A stretch of 64,000 nt of DNA from Microbulbifer sp. VAAF005 (GCF_030012985.1 NZ_CP120233.1:1116001-1180000), one strand, 5' to 3'. Shown: positions 52,893-63,751, numbered from the stretch's first letter. The notes: generated from the letters alone by a model not told the origin. Translations and numbers: made by a program.

Positions 52893-53015
52893 CACGCCAT
52901 CTCCTTGGACACCAGTACACGCGATCACACTTTGACTCCGTCGTCAGTAATCAAGCTTACCCGCTGAAAAACCGGGGTATCCACGACTCACCTGCATAGC
53001 TTCTTTACAGGTGGG

Positions 53016-53318
53016 TTAGTAGTGATGCAATTTGACGACTGGCTCACCATTACCGCACTTTCCGACAACCTCAGGCTCTGAAAGCTTGGCCCCTGCAGGA
53101 ATAATCTTATTCGTTGGCCACCAAACAAAGCAGGCATACCTGAAATTGACTGCCCAGTTACAGTAGAGGCGTCCGTCCTCTTCCTCATAGAACCGCGCCT
53201 GGCAGAAACTTAAAGTGGGACTTCGCACCCCTTGAACCTGCTGGGGATCAGCCAAAGAAACTTGCACTCCGGCAATTGCAACCACCGAGAGGGAGAGAAT
53301 CAGCAACCAGGATTTCAT
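53016..53318 (-). CDS. Small exported hypothetical protein
   Basis: 100 residues. Signal peptide about 1-23 (ends SLADP). The mature part has three to four Cys (SFCQARF, LYCNWAV, YACFVWW, GKCGNG), probably paired in disulfides, and is rich in Trp and Tyr. No domain is recognised. The hairpin CACCTG / CAGGTG (52989-53013) downstream may terminate it. Confidence 0.6.
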   Translation of the reverse strand: MKSWLLILSLSVVAIAGVQVSLADPQQVQGVRSPTLSFCQARFYEEEDGRLYCNWAVNFRYACFVWWPTNKIIPAGAKLSEPEVVGKCGNGEPVVKLHHY

Positions 53319-53425
53319 AGATCTACTCTGGAATTTTGCTCAAATCTCCTTGAAGACTAGCAGCTGCGGCGTAACTTTCATCTCTGAGCCCTATGCAGCG
53401 GCACTAACCGTCAGGAATAGCAGCT

Positions 53426-56133
53426 TCAGATACAGGCACTTTTTCCTTCCTGCTGAAGGATCGTCAATAACTGCTCGATGCAGCCCTGCCGGTCTTTTAG
53501 CCAGTTAATATACGGCAGGGGAAAGACCGGAATGCCCGCCCGATACAATGCCTTGTAGACCTTTACACTAAAGTAAGACTCGTAGTCGCCGGGATACCCA
53601 ATCAGGTCAATACCGATAAAACGCCCGCTCACAGCACAAACCACATCTACAATCTGCCCAGCCACAGGAAAGCCTACCCAATGGGGAATTTCGTGCTGGG
53701 TTAATAAATGGCTAACTTCACTCGCAAAACGACATACGATTTCATCACCCTGCAAATGACTGCCAACGGAGTGTGGAAACTCAACATATTGACGCAAGAG
53801 ATGATCCGTAGGGAGAGCTTGGGGCTCAATCGACAACGCAACCAACTGCTTTTCTTTTGCCCTGGTAATTGCAACATTAAACACATCCGCCCGGTTTAAG
53901 TAGCTGGCTGCCCGCAACGATTGACTATCAATAGCCATGGAGATAAGCATTAAATCTCGCTCCTCTCCTTGAAAACCATAGGGCGTGGCAACGCGTACAG
54001 AAAAACTCTGTAACTTCTGAGAGGAGAAGACCTTAATCAACTCCCCTTCCAAATAATCGGCCTGATCCCGATAGGGAGACAAAACACCGACCGACGGCCG
54101 AATTGCAGCATCGGCATAGCGCTCGAAATGCGCTTTCAATTGCGCAATAACCCAGTCGCGCTCTACAGTGTTTCTCCCATTTTTTCTCCGGCGCCCTGGA
54201 AGTTGATAAAATTCTAGCGCCGACTCTGGTAATGGTTTGGGCCTGGCCCTCATAACTTTCAAGCGGCCGGAGTAAAAAGCATGGTTACTGAATGCGATCA
54301 GCTCTGGATGGCTGCGAAAGTGCTCATCCAGCATCACAACAGCTTGTTGAGTGGGAATCACGTCTGAAGCCAAATCCAAAAGTGATTGATCCCTATAGCT
54401 CAGTTTTGGCGGCACCCCGGCATCTTTTACCACTCCCTGCCAGATACTTTGCTGCCGGTTGCGGGAAAGAAATGAAACATGCCGCAGTTGTTTACTGTCA
54501 CCGACAATCACTGCCCGCTCAGCTCGAAACAGAGCCGGCAGTGAACTCGCAATATCACACTGGGTTGCCTCATCAAAGACTACCAAATCGAACATGGCGG
54601 GCGATAACGGCAGCACTTCATTGAGTTCATCTGCCTCCACCAGCCATATGGGGAACGCCTGCATTACCACCCGCATATCAGTTTGGGCAAAGCGCTCCGC
54701 CTGTACTTTTGAAGTTCGAGATCGCAAGGCTTGATTGAATTGGCTCAGGGTACCCCGATTCTTTTCCAGCAGTCTGTGCAATGTATCGCGGCGATAAGTA
54801 TTCAAATACTGACTTGCCAGACTTTCAAAGTTGCGCCGACAATCATCAATCGCACCTTGTGATTGCCACAGACTTTTAACACTCAATCGATTTGCAAAGA
54901 AGCTCCAGGCATGTCGCGCTACCCACTGAGCAAATCGACCTACACTAACAGCGCGCGCCAATCCCAGCTCTTTGGAGAAGCGCTTCTCCAAGCCCCTCAA
55001 GGCTCGATAAGCCCTCTTCAGTTCCCTCTTCACCTGGGCAGGCTTTCTCTCTGGAAGTTCCACCCCCTCTTTCAGCAGCCTATCCAGATGAGCTTTTAAG
55101 CTGGGGATAAAACCCCGCTCCTCTCGATGTACATACCCCTGAGTCAGTCCGTACTCATCTCGCAATTTATCCCGCACCACATCCAATGCTTGCTGGTTTT
55201 TCGATACCACCAAAACACTTTCACCATGCAGCACTCGATCGAGAACCATAGCGGCGATCGTAAAACTCTTTCCCGTACCGGGCGGACCTGAAACAAGGCT
55301 AAGAGGAAAGCGAGCCGCATTTTCCAGTGCCCCCTCCTGAGCCCCACTCAACAGACCTGGCAGCATATCCGGCTCACACGCTTTCTGTGCCGTTTCCCAG
55401 TGGCACTCTCCCAGCAATGCCTGTAACGGAGGAGATAATCTTTTTTCCCTGCCTAAAAGTTGTAATTCGTGCAGTACTCCACGAGAGCCCCTTGATCTAT
55501 CCGCAAGAATTACCGCACCCGCCGAGACCAAGGACAACTGAGCACCCTTCGATGCACTTTCAACAGCTGCCTTACCACTCAGGTTAGGCCAGCGCCCCAA
55601 TTCCTCCACATTTTCCAAAATAGTGTAATGGGTTAGCCAGCGACCGACGTCAGCCAGCTGTGTCGAAGACAGTGGCGAAGCAAGCACCGGGAAACTATCT
55701 GTTATGGAGGACTCAACATCAGGTTTAAGCAGTTGACGTAAAACAGGGAGATTAACGTGAATGTTTGCAGAGTTGATCTCTACAAAACAATCCTCATCAA
55801 AATGTAGCTTGGCGGGAAAATAAAGTAGTGGTGCACAGAGCTTGCGCTTTGCACTTAGTCCAGATTGGAGAGCGTAGTTACCACAAATAAACAGGCAACC
55901 ATAAATCAGCCGCCGCTCCTTTCGGTAAGCATCCACTTGTTCCAGCAGTTTTGCTCCCGCAGTAGCGGAGACAGGTACACGTGGTAACTCATCAACCCCC
56001 AATAGTCCCGCTCATCTAAGAACAGACGCCGATTCGATTTGAGGTTTAGAATATTGTTGAGGGAGAGGTCGTAACTGTCAGCTTGATAGCAGCGCCGAAA
56101 GTATTCGATTAACTTCTTGGGGTGGTGCTGCAT
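53426..56133 (-). CDS. SF1 (Upf1/DNA2-like) helicase with C-terminal nuclease-like domain, frameshifted near the N-terminus
   Basis: About 900 residues. Translation should start at ATG 56133 (AGGAG upstream) with QHHPKKLIEYFRRCYQAD. A C5 run (55996-56000) then breaks the frame; with six bases the protein would run DYWGVDELPRVPV. The remaining 858-codon frame is intact, with possible TTG start at 56002. Motifs, numbered in that frame: Walker A GPPGTGKSFT (about 240), DLVVFDEATQCDIASSL (Walker B), VIVGDSKQLRH, TPYGFQGEERDLMLIS and NVAITRAKEK (motif VI). The end (about 770-850) has IVDVVCAVSGRFIGIDLIGY, which recalls PD-(D/E)xK nuclease folds. Such proteins unwind nucleic acid in repair or defence. 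Confidence 0.82.
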
Positions 56134-56210
56134 TGCAAATAACTCCTGGGGGACAACAAAATTCTAACGGATGCCGGAACCTTGTTATACCCCCCGGAGA
56201 TTACTTGTCC

Positions 56211-56762
56211 TCAGCCATCCGCCATTAGCGATTGATATTTGCGGCGCTCGCCCGCACTCAATTGAAGACCATACTTATCTACGATTGCCATAAACCGCTT
56301 GAGGTAAACTTGCTTGACCGGTCCATAGGGCGGCATCCACTTGTCCGGCCCTTTGTGGCCTTTACTTTGGTTACGACCGTCATCAACCAGCCATAAATTC
56401 TCGATGTCCTCAGCAAACCGCTGCTTTCGCTTGCGCGTCCAATCAGCTCCCCCGTGATCGTGCGCCCACTTCAGAGGCACAATATGTTCCACATCAAGAT
56501 CTGAAGCTTTTACAAAGAAGCCGCCTGTGTAGGGATCCAGCCACAAACCGGTGTCTACTTTGCAGTGATTGGAGCGGGTATAGGTTACCGGGGACAGTGA
56601 ATAGCGAATTAACAACTCATGGCGGGTATCCTGGCAATCCCGATCGGAATCAGACCACTTGGGCAGCCACTCCGCCCGATCATAGGACGCTGCAAAAGCG
56701 GAAAAACTGAAGGAGAAAACTACAGCAATGGAAAAAAGCTTAGAAACTGACCGAACGCTCAT
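56211..56762 (-). CDS. Secreted HNH (DUF1524-type) endonuclease
   Basis: 183 residues. Signal peptide about 1-24 (ends FAASY). The His-Asn-His region reads ASDLDVEHIVPLKWAHDHGG, with the first His in VEH, and NLWLVDDGRNQSKGHKGPDK with the later Asn and His. These match the HNH arrangement of DUF1524-type nucleases. Export suggests a nutritional or extracellular-DNA role rather than restriction. It is 78 nt upstream of the helicase gene on the same strand; a functional link is unproven. Confidence 0.85.
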   Translation of the reverse strand: MSVRSVSKLFSIAVVFSFSFSAFAASYDRAEWLPKWSDSDRDCQDTRHELLIRYSLSPVTYTRSNHCKVDTGLWLDPYTGGFFVKASDLDVEHIVPLKWAHDHGGADWTRKRKQRFAEDIENLWLVDDGRNQSKGHKGPDKWMPPYGPVKQVYLKRFMAIVDKYGLQLSAGERRKYQSLMADG

Positions 56763-56942
56763 ACATCAACTACCAATCAAACCAGAGCGCTAGGTTACAA
56801 GAAAGTGTGTACCAATTGTATGTGGCGGTTCAAATCAATAAGAAATGGTTCAAACGTTATACAAAACACCCCAAATGAAAAAATAGGGCTATAGCAAGGG
56901 TAATGAAGAGCAGGATATTTCGATCAATTTTTTTACACCTGA

Positions 56943-56979
56943 TAAAAATGCCCTGCCTGATTAACGCTTGACAGGGCAT
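56943..56979 (-). terminator. Terminator of the PhoX-like gene
   Basis: On the minus strand, ATGCCCTG / CAGGGCAT pair across 16 nt and are followed by TTTTTATC. It lies 23 nt after the PhoX-like stop. Confidence 0.75.
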
Positions 56980-57001
56980 AATTTATCAACGATAGATTTT
57001 G

Positions 57002-59203
57002 CTACTTGTCCAGCCCTACCGCTTGAGGGATATAGATTGCGTGCAACTGTCCTCCGGCCATCATTTCCTGAATCAATTGTGTAGTGGGACCATTTTTTTG
57101 GTCACGCACATTAAAGGAATTCAGGTAACTATCCACTCGACCTTCAAAATCATAGTGAAACTGGGTTGAACTCAAGAACCAACCATCACCCAGAATATCG
57201 CCCACATAAATAACCCCGGATGCTTCAGCATCGGTAGAGAGCGCAGCCTCTATCCCGGTATCATCCAGCCCACTGCGAACCTTGGAGGATTGTGAGTAGT
57301 ATTGACGGTAGGGCTTACTCGCCACATGCTCTTCCAGCAGCATTTGGTATTCCTCCTCAGTAGGCTCAGCTTCCAATTCTCCACTTGCCAGCTGTTTCTC
57401 GATCTTCAGATCGAGCTCGTCTTCACTATCGCCAATAATTTCCGGGTTAAATTCGGCAACACGAATCATCTCTCCGGTTTCAGGGTCGAGAACGTAGATT
57501 GGTGAGTAATAATTAGATTTATCAAATTGCAACACCAAGCGAGTCTTATTATCGACACCAGCAACCGCTGCCATATTGTCGAAATTCTCATAGTTGTCAG
57601 TTATATCGCCATCGGATTTGCTACTCACTACTCTCTTGATGATTCCACCATCTGTTGGATTGGTGATATCCGCAAACTCAAGCTGGTATACACCGTACTT
57701 GGCTCCAAAATAAAAGCTATTGGGATCTAATGGGTCCCAATCACCATCTTCCGGGGAACGCCACTGGGAGACATCCATTCCAGTGGTATGAATGCGGAAG
57801 GCCTGCTGGCTCATATCGCGAATATCTTCTGGCTTCCCATCTCCGTCGGTATCCTGGCTGGAGAGTTGTACCAACTCAAACATCAATTCGTTATCCTCAA
57901 ACAGCGCTCGATTGTTACTATCACTAAAATCAACCACCGGCGCGCCATCGCTATCCAGAACCCGAACCGCATACAGCTCACCATTGGTCAAGCCAGCCTT
58001 ATCAACTTCACTGCCTTCATTAGTTTTTTCACCAACATAGACTGTGAGAAAACCTCCATTGCGATAAGCATCATCCTCATCACCCCGAGGCCGTTCATCA
58101 TCGACAGACAGCAGTATGGTTTTATCCTGTGCTTTATAGTTGGGTACGATATTCTCAAAGCGAGATTTACCGAGTAGTGGCAATTCATAAGCATCACCAG
58201 CATTGTCTCCGGTTGTCAAAACAGCGATACCGCGTCCGATATAAATTTCCGATTTATCGTACTCGTAGACAGACTCGATCTCACTCTTGGCTCTCGCCTC
58301 ACCACTGATGCTACCAAAAGCATCAAACCGCAACCCCTCATAACCACGCTTCTCAACCAAACCATCGTAGTAAGTTTTGAGGCTTTCGCCACCGTCACTC
58401 TCTTCGCCAGTCAAGAACATCCGCACCTGGGTGCCCTTGCCGCTTTCCGCATTATAGAAAGCAGTTTCAGCTGGCAGAGTTGCGGAGCAGAAGCGTTCGA
58501 ATGCTCCCGTATTCAAAAGGTCCCCATCCGCATCAAAATAGGGTTTCATTTGTGTTACGTAGGTATATCCTGGAGATTCAGCAACCTCACCATCCGTGTC
58601 ATACAGGGTACGCCGCCAGGCATAAACACCTTTAATCAGGTCCTCACCACCCTCAATTTCCCCGGTGGTTTTATTGATTACCCACTTTGAAATGAAGGTG
58701 CCTGTCGATCGGAGACTGCGATTTGAGTTCTCCAGCACCACCCCATCACCGCCAACAAAGTTGTAGTGCTCCTGGTTCATAAACAGGGTAAATGTATCGT
58801 CGTCATTATCCAGATACCCCAAACCATCGGGTTCTCCAGACAATACATAAAGGCCATCCGTATCCGCAGCATCGAGACTTGGGTGCTCCTCGAATATAGG
58901 AAGCATATCCTGTTGGGGAACGTTTTCACTGGAGTAATCGGTGGGGAGATAACCATTGCTGAGCAGATTAATTACCTTGACGTTTTCAGCCGTGGCGACA
59001 ACATGTGGCACCTGCATTGTTGAGGGACCAATATTCGCAGCAACCTCAGAACCAGCAACTGACTCAAATAGACTGACTTCCTCAGGCACTTCCGGATCTG
59101 GAGTTACCACTACCGGATCATCATTATCATCACTGCAACCAGCCAAAATTGCCGGTATAGCGATAGCTAACGCTGCTCTTTTGAAAAATTTATGATTTTT
59201 CAT
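57002..59203 (-). CDS. PhoX-like (DUF839) phosphatase-type lipoprotein
   Basis: 733 residues from ATG 59203, which has GGAGTG upstream; the frame extends nine codons further but without RBS. The signal IAIPAILAGCSDDNDD contains a lipobox (LAGC). The beta-propeller body shows LSGEPDGLGYLDNDDDTFTL, FMNQEHYNFVGGDG, ERFCSATLPAETAFYNAESG, GTQVRMFLTGEES and ILLSVDDERPRGDEDDAYRN. These match the PhoX/DUF839 phosphatase and phytase-like propellers, several being acidic metal-binding loops. It is probably a periplasmic or outer-membrane calcium-iron dependent phosphatase, but no phosphate-regulated site was found. It appears monocistronic. Confidence 0.78.
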   Translation of the reverse strand: MKNHKFFKRAALAIAIPAILAGCSDDNDDPVVVTPDPEVPEEVSLFESVAGSEVAANIGPSTMQVPHVVATAENVKVINLLSNGYLPTDYSSENVPQQDMLPIFEEHPSLDAADTDGLYVLSGEPDGLGYLDNDDDTFTLFMNQEHYNFVGGDGVVLENSNRSLRSTGTFISKWVINKTTGEIEGGEDLIKGVYAWRRTLYDTDGEVAESPGYTYVTQMKPYFDADGDLLNTGAFERFCSATLPAETAFYNAESGKGTQVRMFLTGEESDGGESLKTYYDGLVEKRGYEGLRFDAFGSISGEARAKSEIESVYEYDKSEIYIGRGIAVLTTGDNAGDAYELPLLGKSRFENIVPNYKAQDKTILLSVDDERPRGDEDDAYRNGGFLTVYVGEKTNEGSEVDKAGLTNGELYAVRVLDSDGAPVVDFSDSNNRALFEDNELMFELVQLSSQDTDGDGKPEDIRDMSQQAFRIHTTGMDVSQWRSPEDGDWDPLDPNSFYFGAKYGVYQLEFADITNPTDGGIIKRVVSSKSDGDITDNYENFDNMAAVAGVDNKTRLVLQFDKSNYYSPIYVLDPETGEMIRVAEFNPEIIGDSEDELDLKIEKQLASGELEAEPTEEEYQMLLEEHVASKPYRQYYSQSSKVRSGLDDTGIEAALSTDAEASGVIYVGDILGDGWFLSSTQFHYDFEGRVDSYLNSFNVRDQKNGPTTQLIQEMMAGGQLHAIYIPQAVGLDK

Positions 59204-59422
59204 TGTCACTCCAATGCGTTGATTCCCCACCCGAAGGCAGTTCCAGTTATAAAGGCGGCATAGAGTAGTTGTGCTAAATGACAGACTTAATAAGGTTTGA
59301 TTACAGACGAAGAATAATTTAGTTCAATAAATTTAATTTTCTGCACAAAGCTCTTCATATGTTTCAATGAAAATCTCCCTCTCAGAAAACAACCTGGTAA
59401 TTAATGGATGAAAAACGAAGAC

Positions 59423-59464
59423 AAAAAAAATCCCGTACCAAGCGAATAGCAACTTGGCACGGGA
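59423..59464 (-). terminator. Rho-independent terminator of the RND operon
   Basis: On the minus strand, the arms TCCCGTGCCAAG and CTTGGTACGGGA pair with a 10-nt loop and are followed by a T8 run. It lies 36 nt past the permease stop. Confidence 0.92.
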
Positions 59465-59499
59465 CTCTTAAATCAGCCCCCAATTAGGGCTAGCATGTT

Positions 59500-62400
59500 T
59501 TAAACGGATACAGGTTCGCTAATAGCCGCCTCTTTGCGTTTCTCTTTGGTTTCAGTTTCCCCGCCGATTACTTCGTTGGGTCTCACTTTGTGGAATACCG
59601 CATAGAACACAGGGATTGCAATCAGTGTCAACACCGTAGCAAATCCAAGCCCACCCATAATTGTCACCGCCATATCCGCAAAGAAAGCGTCGAACAGAAG
59701 CGGGGACATTCCTAAAATAGTAGTGACAGCGGCAAGGAATACCGGACGCAAACGGCTAACGCTGGCCCGTTGGATAGCTGTCAACCTCGGCAGTCCCGCA
59801 TGAGTCTGAACCTCAATCTCATCCACCAATACCACGGCATTTTTAATCAACATACCAGACAAACTGAGGACACCGAGAAGAGACATAAATCCAAATGGTA
59901 ATCCCGTCGCCAACAACCCGACAACAACACCGACGAGACACATAGGAACAACCAGCCAGATAATCACCGGCTCCCGAACAGTACCGAACAACAGTATCGA
60001 CACCAGGATCATAATCAGGAAGCCCAAGGGTAAACCTTTACCTAACGACTTCTGCGCATCGGTAGAACTTTCGTACTCACCACCGAATTCAATCTTGAAG
60101 CCAGGTGGCAACTTCATTTCTTCAACCCAGGGACGTATACGGCCAAAGGCTGACATTGCTGTAACACCTTCAGGCGCATCCGCACTGATGGTAATAGTCG
60201 GCACCCTGTTGCGTCTTTGGATCAATCCTTCATCAGCGGTTAACTCGAAATCAGTAATCAACTGTCCTGCCGGAATATAACCCTGCTCATTGGGGCTCCA
60301 CACCAAGCGGTCTTCCAGTGAACCCACCTGATTGCGATCTCCCTCTGGCATACGGGCAACAATAGGGATAATACGGTCACCGCTTTCAAAGTCGCCAACG
60401 GTGTAACCCGCAGTGGCAAACTGAATCATACGGCTGACATCAGCATTGGTAACGCCGGCAACTCGCGCCCGCTCATCATCCAGATGTGCGTGCAGAGTAG
60501 GCTCTCTGCTGCGCCAGTTGTGACGAATATCTTCCAGTCCTTTTTCGCGGAACTGCTGTTCTACACTGACTGCCATGGTACGCAGTGTCTGGTAATCCGG
60601 ACCTGAAATACGCACTTCAACATCCGATCCGCCACCGGGACCAAACACCAATCGCTTGAAAGTAATCAATGCTTCCGGCTGCGCTACACGCAACTTCGCC
60701 TTGGCGCTCTCAATCAACTGAGGGATTTGCTCCCGGTTTTCAGTGCGAACAATCAACTGGCCATAAGACGCATTGGGTGGCTCGGGAGCATAGGTCAGCA
60801 TAAAGCGATCGGCTCCGCGACCAGCTACTGCCGTCACGGAGACAACTTCATCCTGTTCCTGGAAGAATGCAGTCGCTTCCTGAAGCGCCTTATCAGTACG
60901 ATTAATATCACTGCCCTGAGGCATGAAATAGTTAACATAAAAAAGTGGAGCATTTGAATTGGGGAAGAACCCCTGCTTCACAAACCCGAAAGCAAAGTAG
61001 CTGACCAGAGTCACCACAATAAGTACTGCAATGGTCAGGCCCCTGCGCTTCAAAGCTCCTGATAGAGCACCGGAGTACATATTGTAGAAGCGGCCATCGT
61101 AAGGATCTTCCGAGTCGGCTTGCTTACCCGGCTTAAACAGGTGATAGCCCAAGTAAGGGGTAATAGTAATCGCCAGTATCCAGCTGAGTAACAGGGAGAT
61201 ACCAATTACCGCAAACAGGGAGAAAAGGAATTCGCCAGTAGCATCATCGGACAGACCGATACCGGAGAACGCCATAATACCGATAATGGTCGCGCCCAGC
61301 AGTGGCCAGAAAGTCTGGCGGACTACACGCCTGGCAGCACTCTTAGGCTCTTCTTTTCTCTGAACCCCCATCAGCATCCCTTCGGCAACCACAATGGCAT
61401 TATCAACCAACATACCCATGGCGATAATCAGGGCACCGAGAGAGATCCGCTGCAAATTCAAGCCAAACAGGTTCATGATTAACACGGTGCCCAAAACGGT
61501 CAAACCGAGGACAGTGCCAACCACAACACCGGAACGCCAGCCCATAAATACACAAAGTACTAGAGTAACGATCACGACAGAAGAAACCAGGTTAAAGAGG
61601 AAACCGTCAACACTCTCCTCTACTACCTGATGCTGCTCGTAGATAGGATGGATTTCTACACCCAGGGGCAATGCCTGTTTAATCTGCTCCAGCCTGGCCT
61701 CTACCGCCTTGCCAACGTTCACGATATTGGTATTTTCCGCACCGGCCACACCCAGCAGAATGGCCTGCTTGCCATCAAATCGGGCAATAAAGCTGGGGCT
61801 CTCATCGTAACCGAGAGAAATATCGGCGATATCACGGACGGCCAGCATCGCGGTAGAGCCGGGCACGCCGACGAGAATATTACGAATGGATTCCAGGTCA
61901 CTCGCAGGATTGTCGACCAGTATACGGGTACGTAAATCCTGGCCTCCAATCTCGCCGACTTTCTGGGTCGAACTTTCAGATTGCAGTACCTGCGCTAAGT
62001 CATCCAGGGAAAAACCAAACTGGGCCAGGCGGGATTCATCAATATCCAGGTAAGCCACTTCGTCGATAATGCCTGAGCGGGAAACCTTGGCAACCCCCTC
62101 AACTCCCAGTAACTCCCGGCGAATCGCTTTGGTAATTTCACGCATTTCAGTCAGCGAAAACCCTTCTCCGGTAATCGCATAATAAATACCGTAAACCTCA
62201 CCAAAGTCATCATTCACAACGGAGGGTAAAGCACCGCTGGGCAGATCACTTTGAGCATCGTTAACCTTGCGCCGCAATTCATCCCAAACCTGGGCAAGCT
62301 CCTGCGAGGCATACTGATCTTTGATTTCCACCCGAATTTCAGACATTCCCGGACTTGAGGTGGAAGAGACCTTGTCCAGCTGTCCCATTTGTTGGATGGC

Positions 62401-62607
62401 CACCTCAAGCTTTTCGGTGACCTCCTCTTCTACACGCTGGGCGCTAGCGCCTGGGTAGAAGGTGTAAACACGGGCTTCCTTGATCGTAAACGCAGGATCT
62501 TCGAGGCGGCCAATATCTGAAAGCCCCCAAAGACCACCGATTAAGCAAATCAGCATCAACAGCCAGCTATAAACTGGCTTTTCTATAAATATGTCAGAAA
62601 TCTTCAC
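59500..62607 (-). CDS. RND efflux permease (HAE-1/AcrB-like)
   Basis: 1035 residues, normal for a full-length pump, with a GTG start behind AGGGAAAA. Twelve predicted helices: one at the N-terminus, a cluster from about 330 to 540, one more at the middle and the rest after about 855. Two large periplasmic loops lie between. The proton-relay Asp lies in ALIIAMGMLVDNAIVVAEGM, and FYAVFHKVRP closes the last helix. It exchanges protons for drugs or metabolites. The adaptor gene lies 43 nt upstream and a TetR-type gene before that, so pump and regulator form a local unit. No outer-membrane channel is encoded here; a TolC elsewhere would serve. Confidence 0.93.
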   Translation of the reverse strand: MKISDIFIEKPVYSWLLMLICLIGGLWGLSDIGRLEDPAFTIKEARVYTFYPGASAQRVEEEVTEKLEVAIQQMGQLDKVSSTSSPGMSEIRVEIKDQYASQELAQVWDELRRKVNDAQSDLPSGALPSVVNDDFGEVYGIYYAITGEGFSLTEMREITKAIRRELLGVEGVAKVSRSGIIDEVAYLDIDESRLAQFGFSLDDLAQVLQSESSTQKVGEIGGQDLRTRILVDNPASDLESIRNILVGVPGSTAMLAVRDIADISLGYDESPSFIARFDGKQAILLGVAGAENTNIVNVGKAVEARLEQIKQALPLGVEIHPIYEQHQVVEESVDGFLFNLVSSVVIVTLVLCVFMGWRSGVVVGTVLGLTVLGTVLIMNLFGLNLQRISLGALIIAMGMLVDNAIVVAEGMLMGVQRKEEPKSAARRVVRQTFWPLLGATIIGIMAFSGIGLSDDATGEFLFSLFAVIGISLLLSWILAITITPYLGYHLFKPGKQADSEDPYDGRFYNMYSGALSGALKRRGLTIAVLIVVTLVSYFAFGFVKQGFFPNSNAPLFYVNYFMPQGSDINRTDKALQEATAFFQEQDEVVSVTAVAGRGADRFMLTYAPEPPNASYGQLIVRTENREQIPQLIESAKAKLRVAQPEALITFKRLVFGPGGGSDVEVRISGPDYQTLRTMAVSVEQQFREKGLEDIRHNWRSREPTLHAHLDDERARVAGVTNADVSRMIQFATAGYTVGDFESGDRIIPIVARMPEGDRNQVGSLEDRLVWSPNEQGYIPAGQLITDFELTADEGLIQRRNRVPTITISADAPEGVTAMSAFGRIRPWVEEMKLPPGFKIEFGGEYESSTDAQKSLGKGLPLGFLIMILVSILLFGTVREPVIIWLVVPMCLVGVVVGLLATGLPFGFMSLLGVLSLSGMLIKNAVVLVDEIEVQTHAGLPRLTAIQRASVSRLRPVFLAAVTTILGMSPLLFDAFFADMAVTIMGGLGFATVLTLIAIPVFYAVFHKVRPNEVIGGETETKEKRKEAAISEPVSV

Positions 62608-62650
62608 AACATTTTCCCTACTGTTAACAGGGCCAGAGCTAACACACTAA

Positions 62651-63724
62651 TTAGTGCTGTGCGTAATTGCGTACTTTTGCACCGTCATAAAGGTGCTGGC
62701 CGCCGGTAGCAACCAGTTTCATAGCAGGGCTAATGCCATCCTTAATCTGTACCGACTCACCATCAGTACGCCCGAGGGTCACGGAAGCTTTGGAAACAGA
62801 CTGGTCCGCATTAATTTGCCAAACATAGGGCTTACCTTCCGGGCCAGTCTGCACTGCTGAAAGGGGAACCCACAGGTCACCACTCGCTTTATTCAACTTC
62901 ACACTAACGCGAGCGGTCATGCCGGGAAGGATCTGTACATTTTCGGGGCGGGGCATTCCAAACTCGACAACGTAAGTCTGGGTAACGCTGTCTGCCTCAG
63001 CCTGGTGCTCACGGTAGGTAAGTGGGAATTCCTTGCCCGGCAAAAATTCAAACTCGGCGGTCATGGAGTTGACTTGCTCTTCATTAACCGTGGCCAACAG
63101 CTTTTCAGGCACGGAGATTTGAATTCGAACTTCAGAAATATTCTGCAAACGGACAATTGCCTGGCCGGCCTGGACGTTGGTGTAATTCTCTACCAGCTGG
63201 CGAGTCGCCAAAGCATCGAATGGAACCCTTAGCTGGGTATAAGCCAGGTCCTGCTCAGCACGTTCCAGGGTCACTTTAGCCAAGTCAAAGTTACTTTTCG
63301 TTTCATCCAGCTGCTGCTGTGAAATAACTTTTGACCCTGCCAGAGAGCGCTGACGATTGAGGGTTTTTTCCAGCAACTCTACATTTAATCGGGCTTCTTT
63401 TACCCTGCGCAGGTAATCCCGCTGATCAAGTTCTGCGATCAGGGTTCCCTTTGGAATAATTTCACCTTCGCGAATTGTGAGCTTGTCCAGCTTCCCACCA
63501 ACCTGGAAAGATAGATCGACACTCTGCACTGCCTTAACACGACCGGCAAACTGTCGATCTTTGACCTGGTCATTACTGGCAACGGTAGCTACTTTCACGG
63601 GCCAGACGTGCTCTGCTTGCGCCTGCTCCGTCTTCGATTCGGAGCATCCTGCCAGAACTGCAACTGCTGCGATCAAAACGGCCAATGAGAAACGCGATCT
63701 TGGCGATATATTCATATTCATCAT
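62651..63724 (-). CDS. RND periplasmic adaptor (membrane fusion protein)
   Basis: About 357 residues. The start is probably the ATG at 63724; a TTG two codons earlier and an ATG at 63715 are alternatives. The lipobox VAVLAGCSES marks lipidation. Then come a lipoyl/barrel-sandwich domain (VDLSFQVGGKLDKLTIREGE), a coiled-coil hairpin (LRRVKEARLNVELLEKTLNR, about 110-170) and a second half of the lipoyl domain (LRVPFDALATRQLVENYTNV). A beta-barrel and membrane-proximal domain follow. It links the permease to an outer-membrane channel and is translated with the permease. Confidence 0.92.
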   Translation of the reverse strand: MMNMNISPRSRFSLAVLIAAVAVLAGCSESKTEQAQAEHVWPVKVATVASNDQVKDRQFAGRVKAVQSVDLSFQVGGKLDKLTIREGEIIPKGTLIAELDQRDYLRRVKEARLNVELLEKTLNRQRSLAGSKVISQQQLDETKSNFDLAKVTLERAEQDLAYTQLRVPFDALATRQLVENYTNVQAGQAIVRLQNISEVRIQISVPEKLLATVNEEQVNSMTAEFEFLPGKEFPLTYREHQAEADSVTQTYVVEFGMPRPENVQILPGMTARVSVKLNKASGDLWVPLSAVQTGPEGKPYVWQINADQSVSKASVTLGRTDGESVQIKDGISPAMKLVATGGQHLYDGAKVRNYAQH

Positions 63725-63751
63725 CCACAAACTGTATTAACTGGGGCTGAT

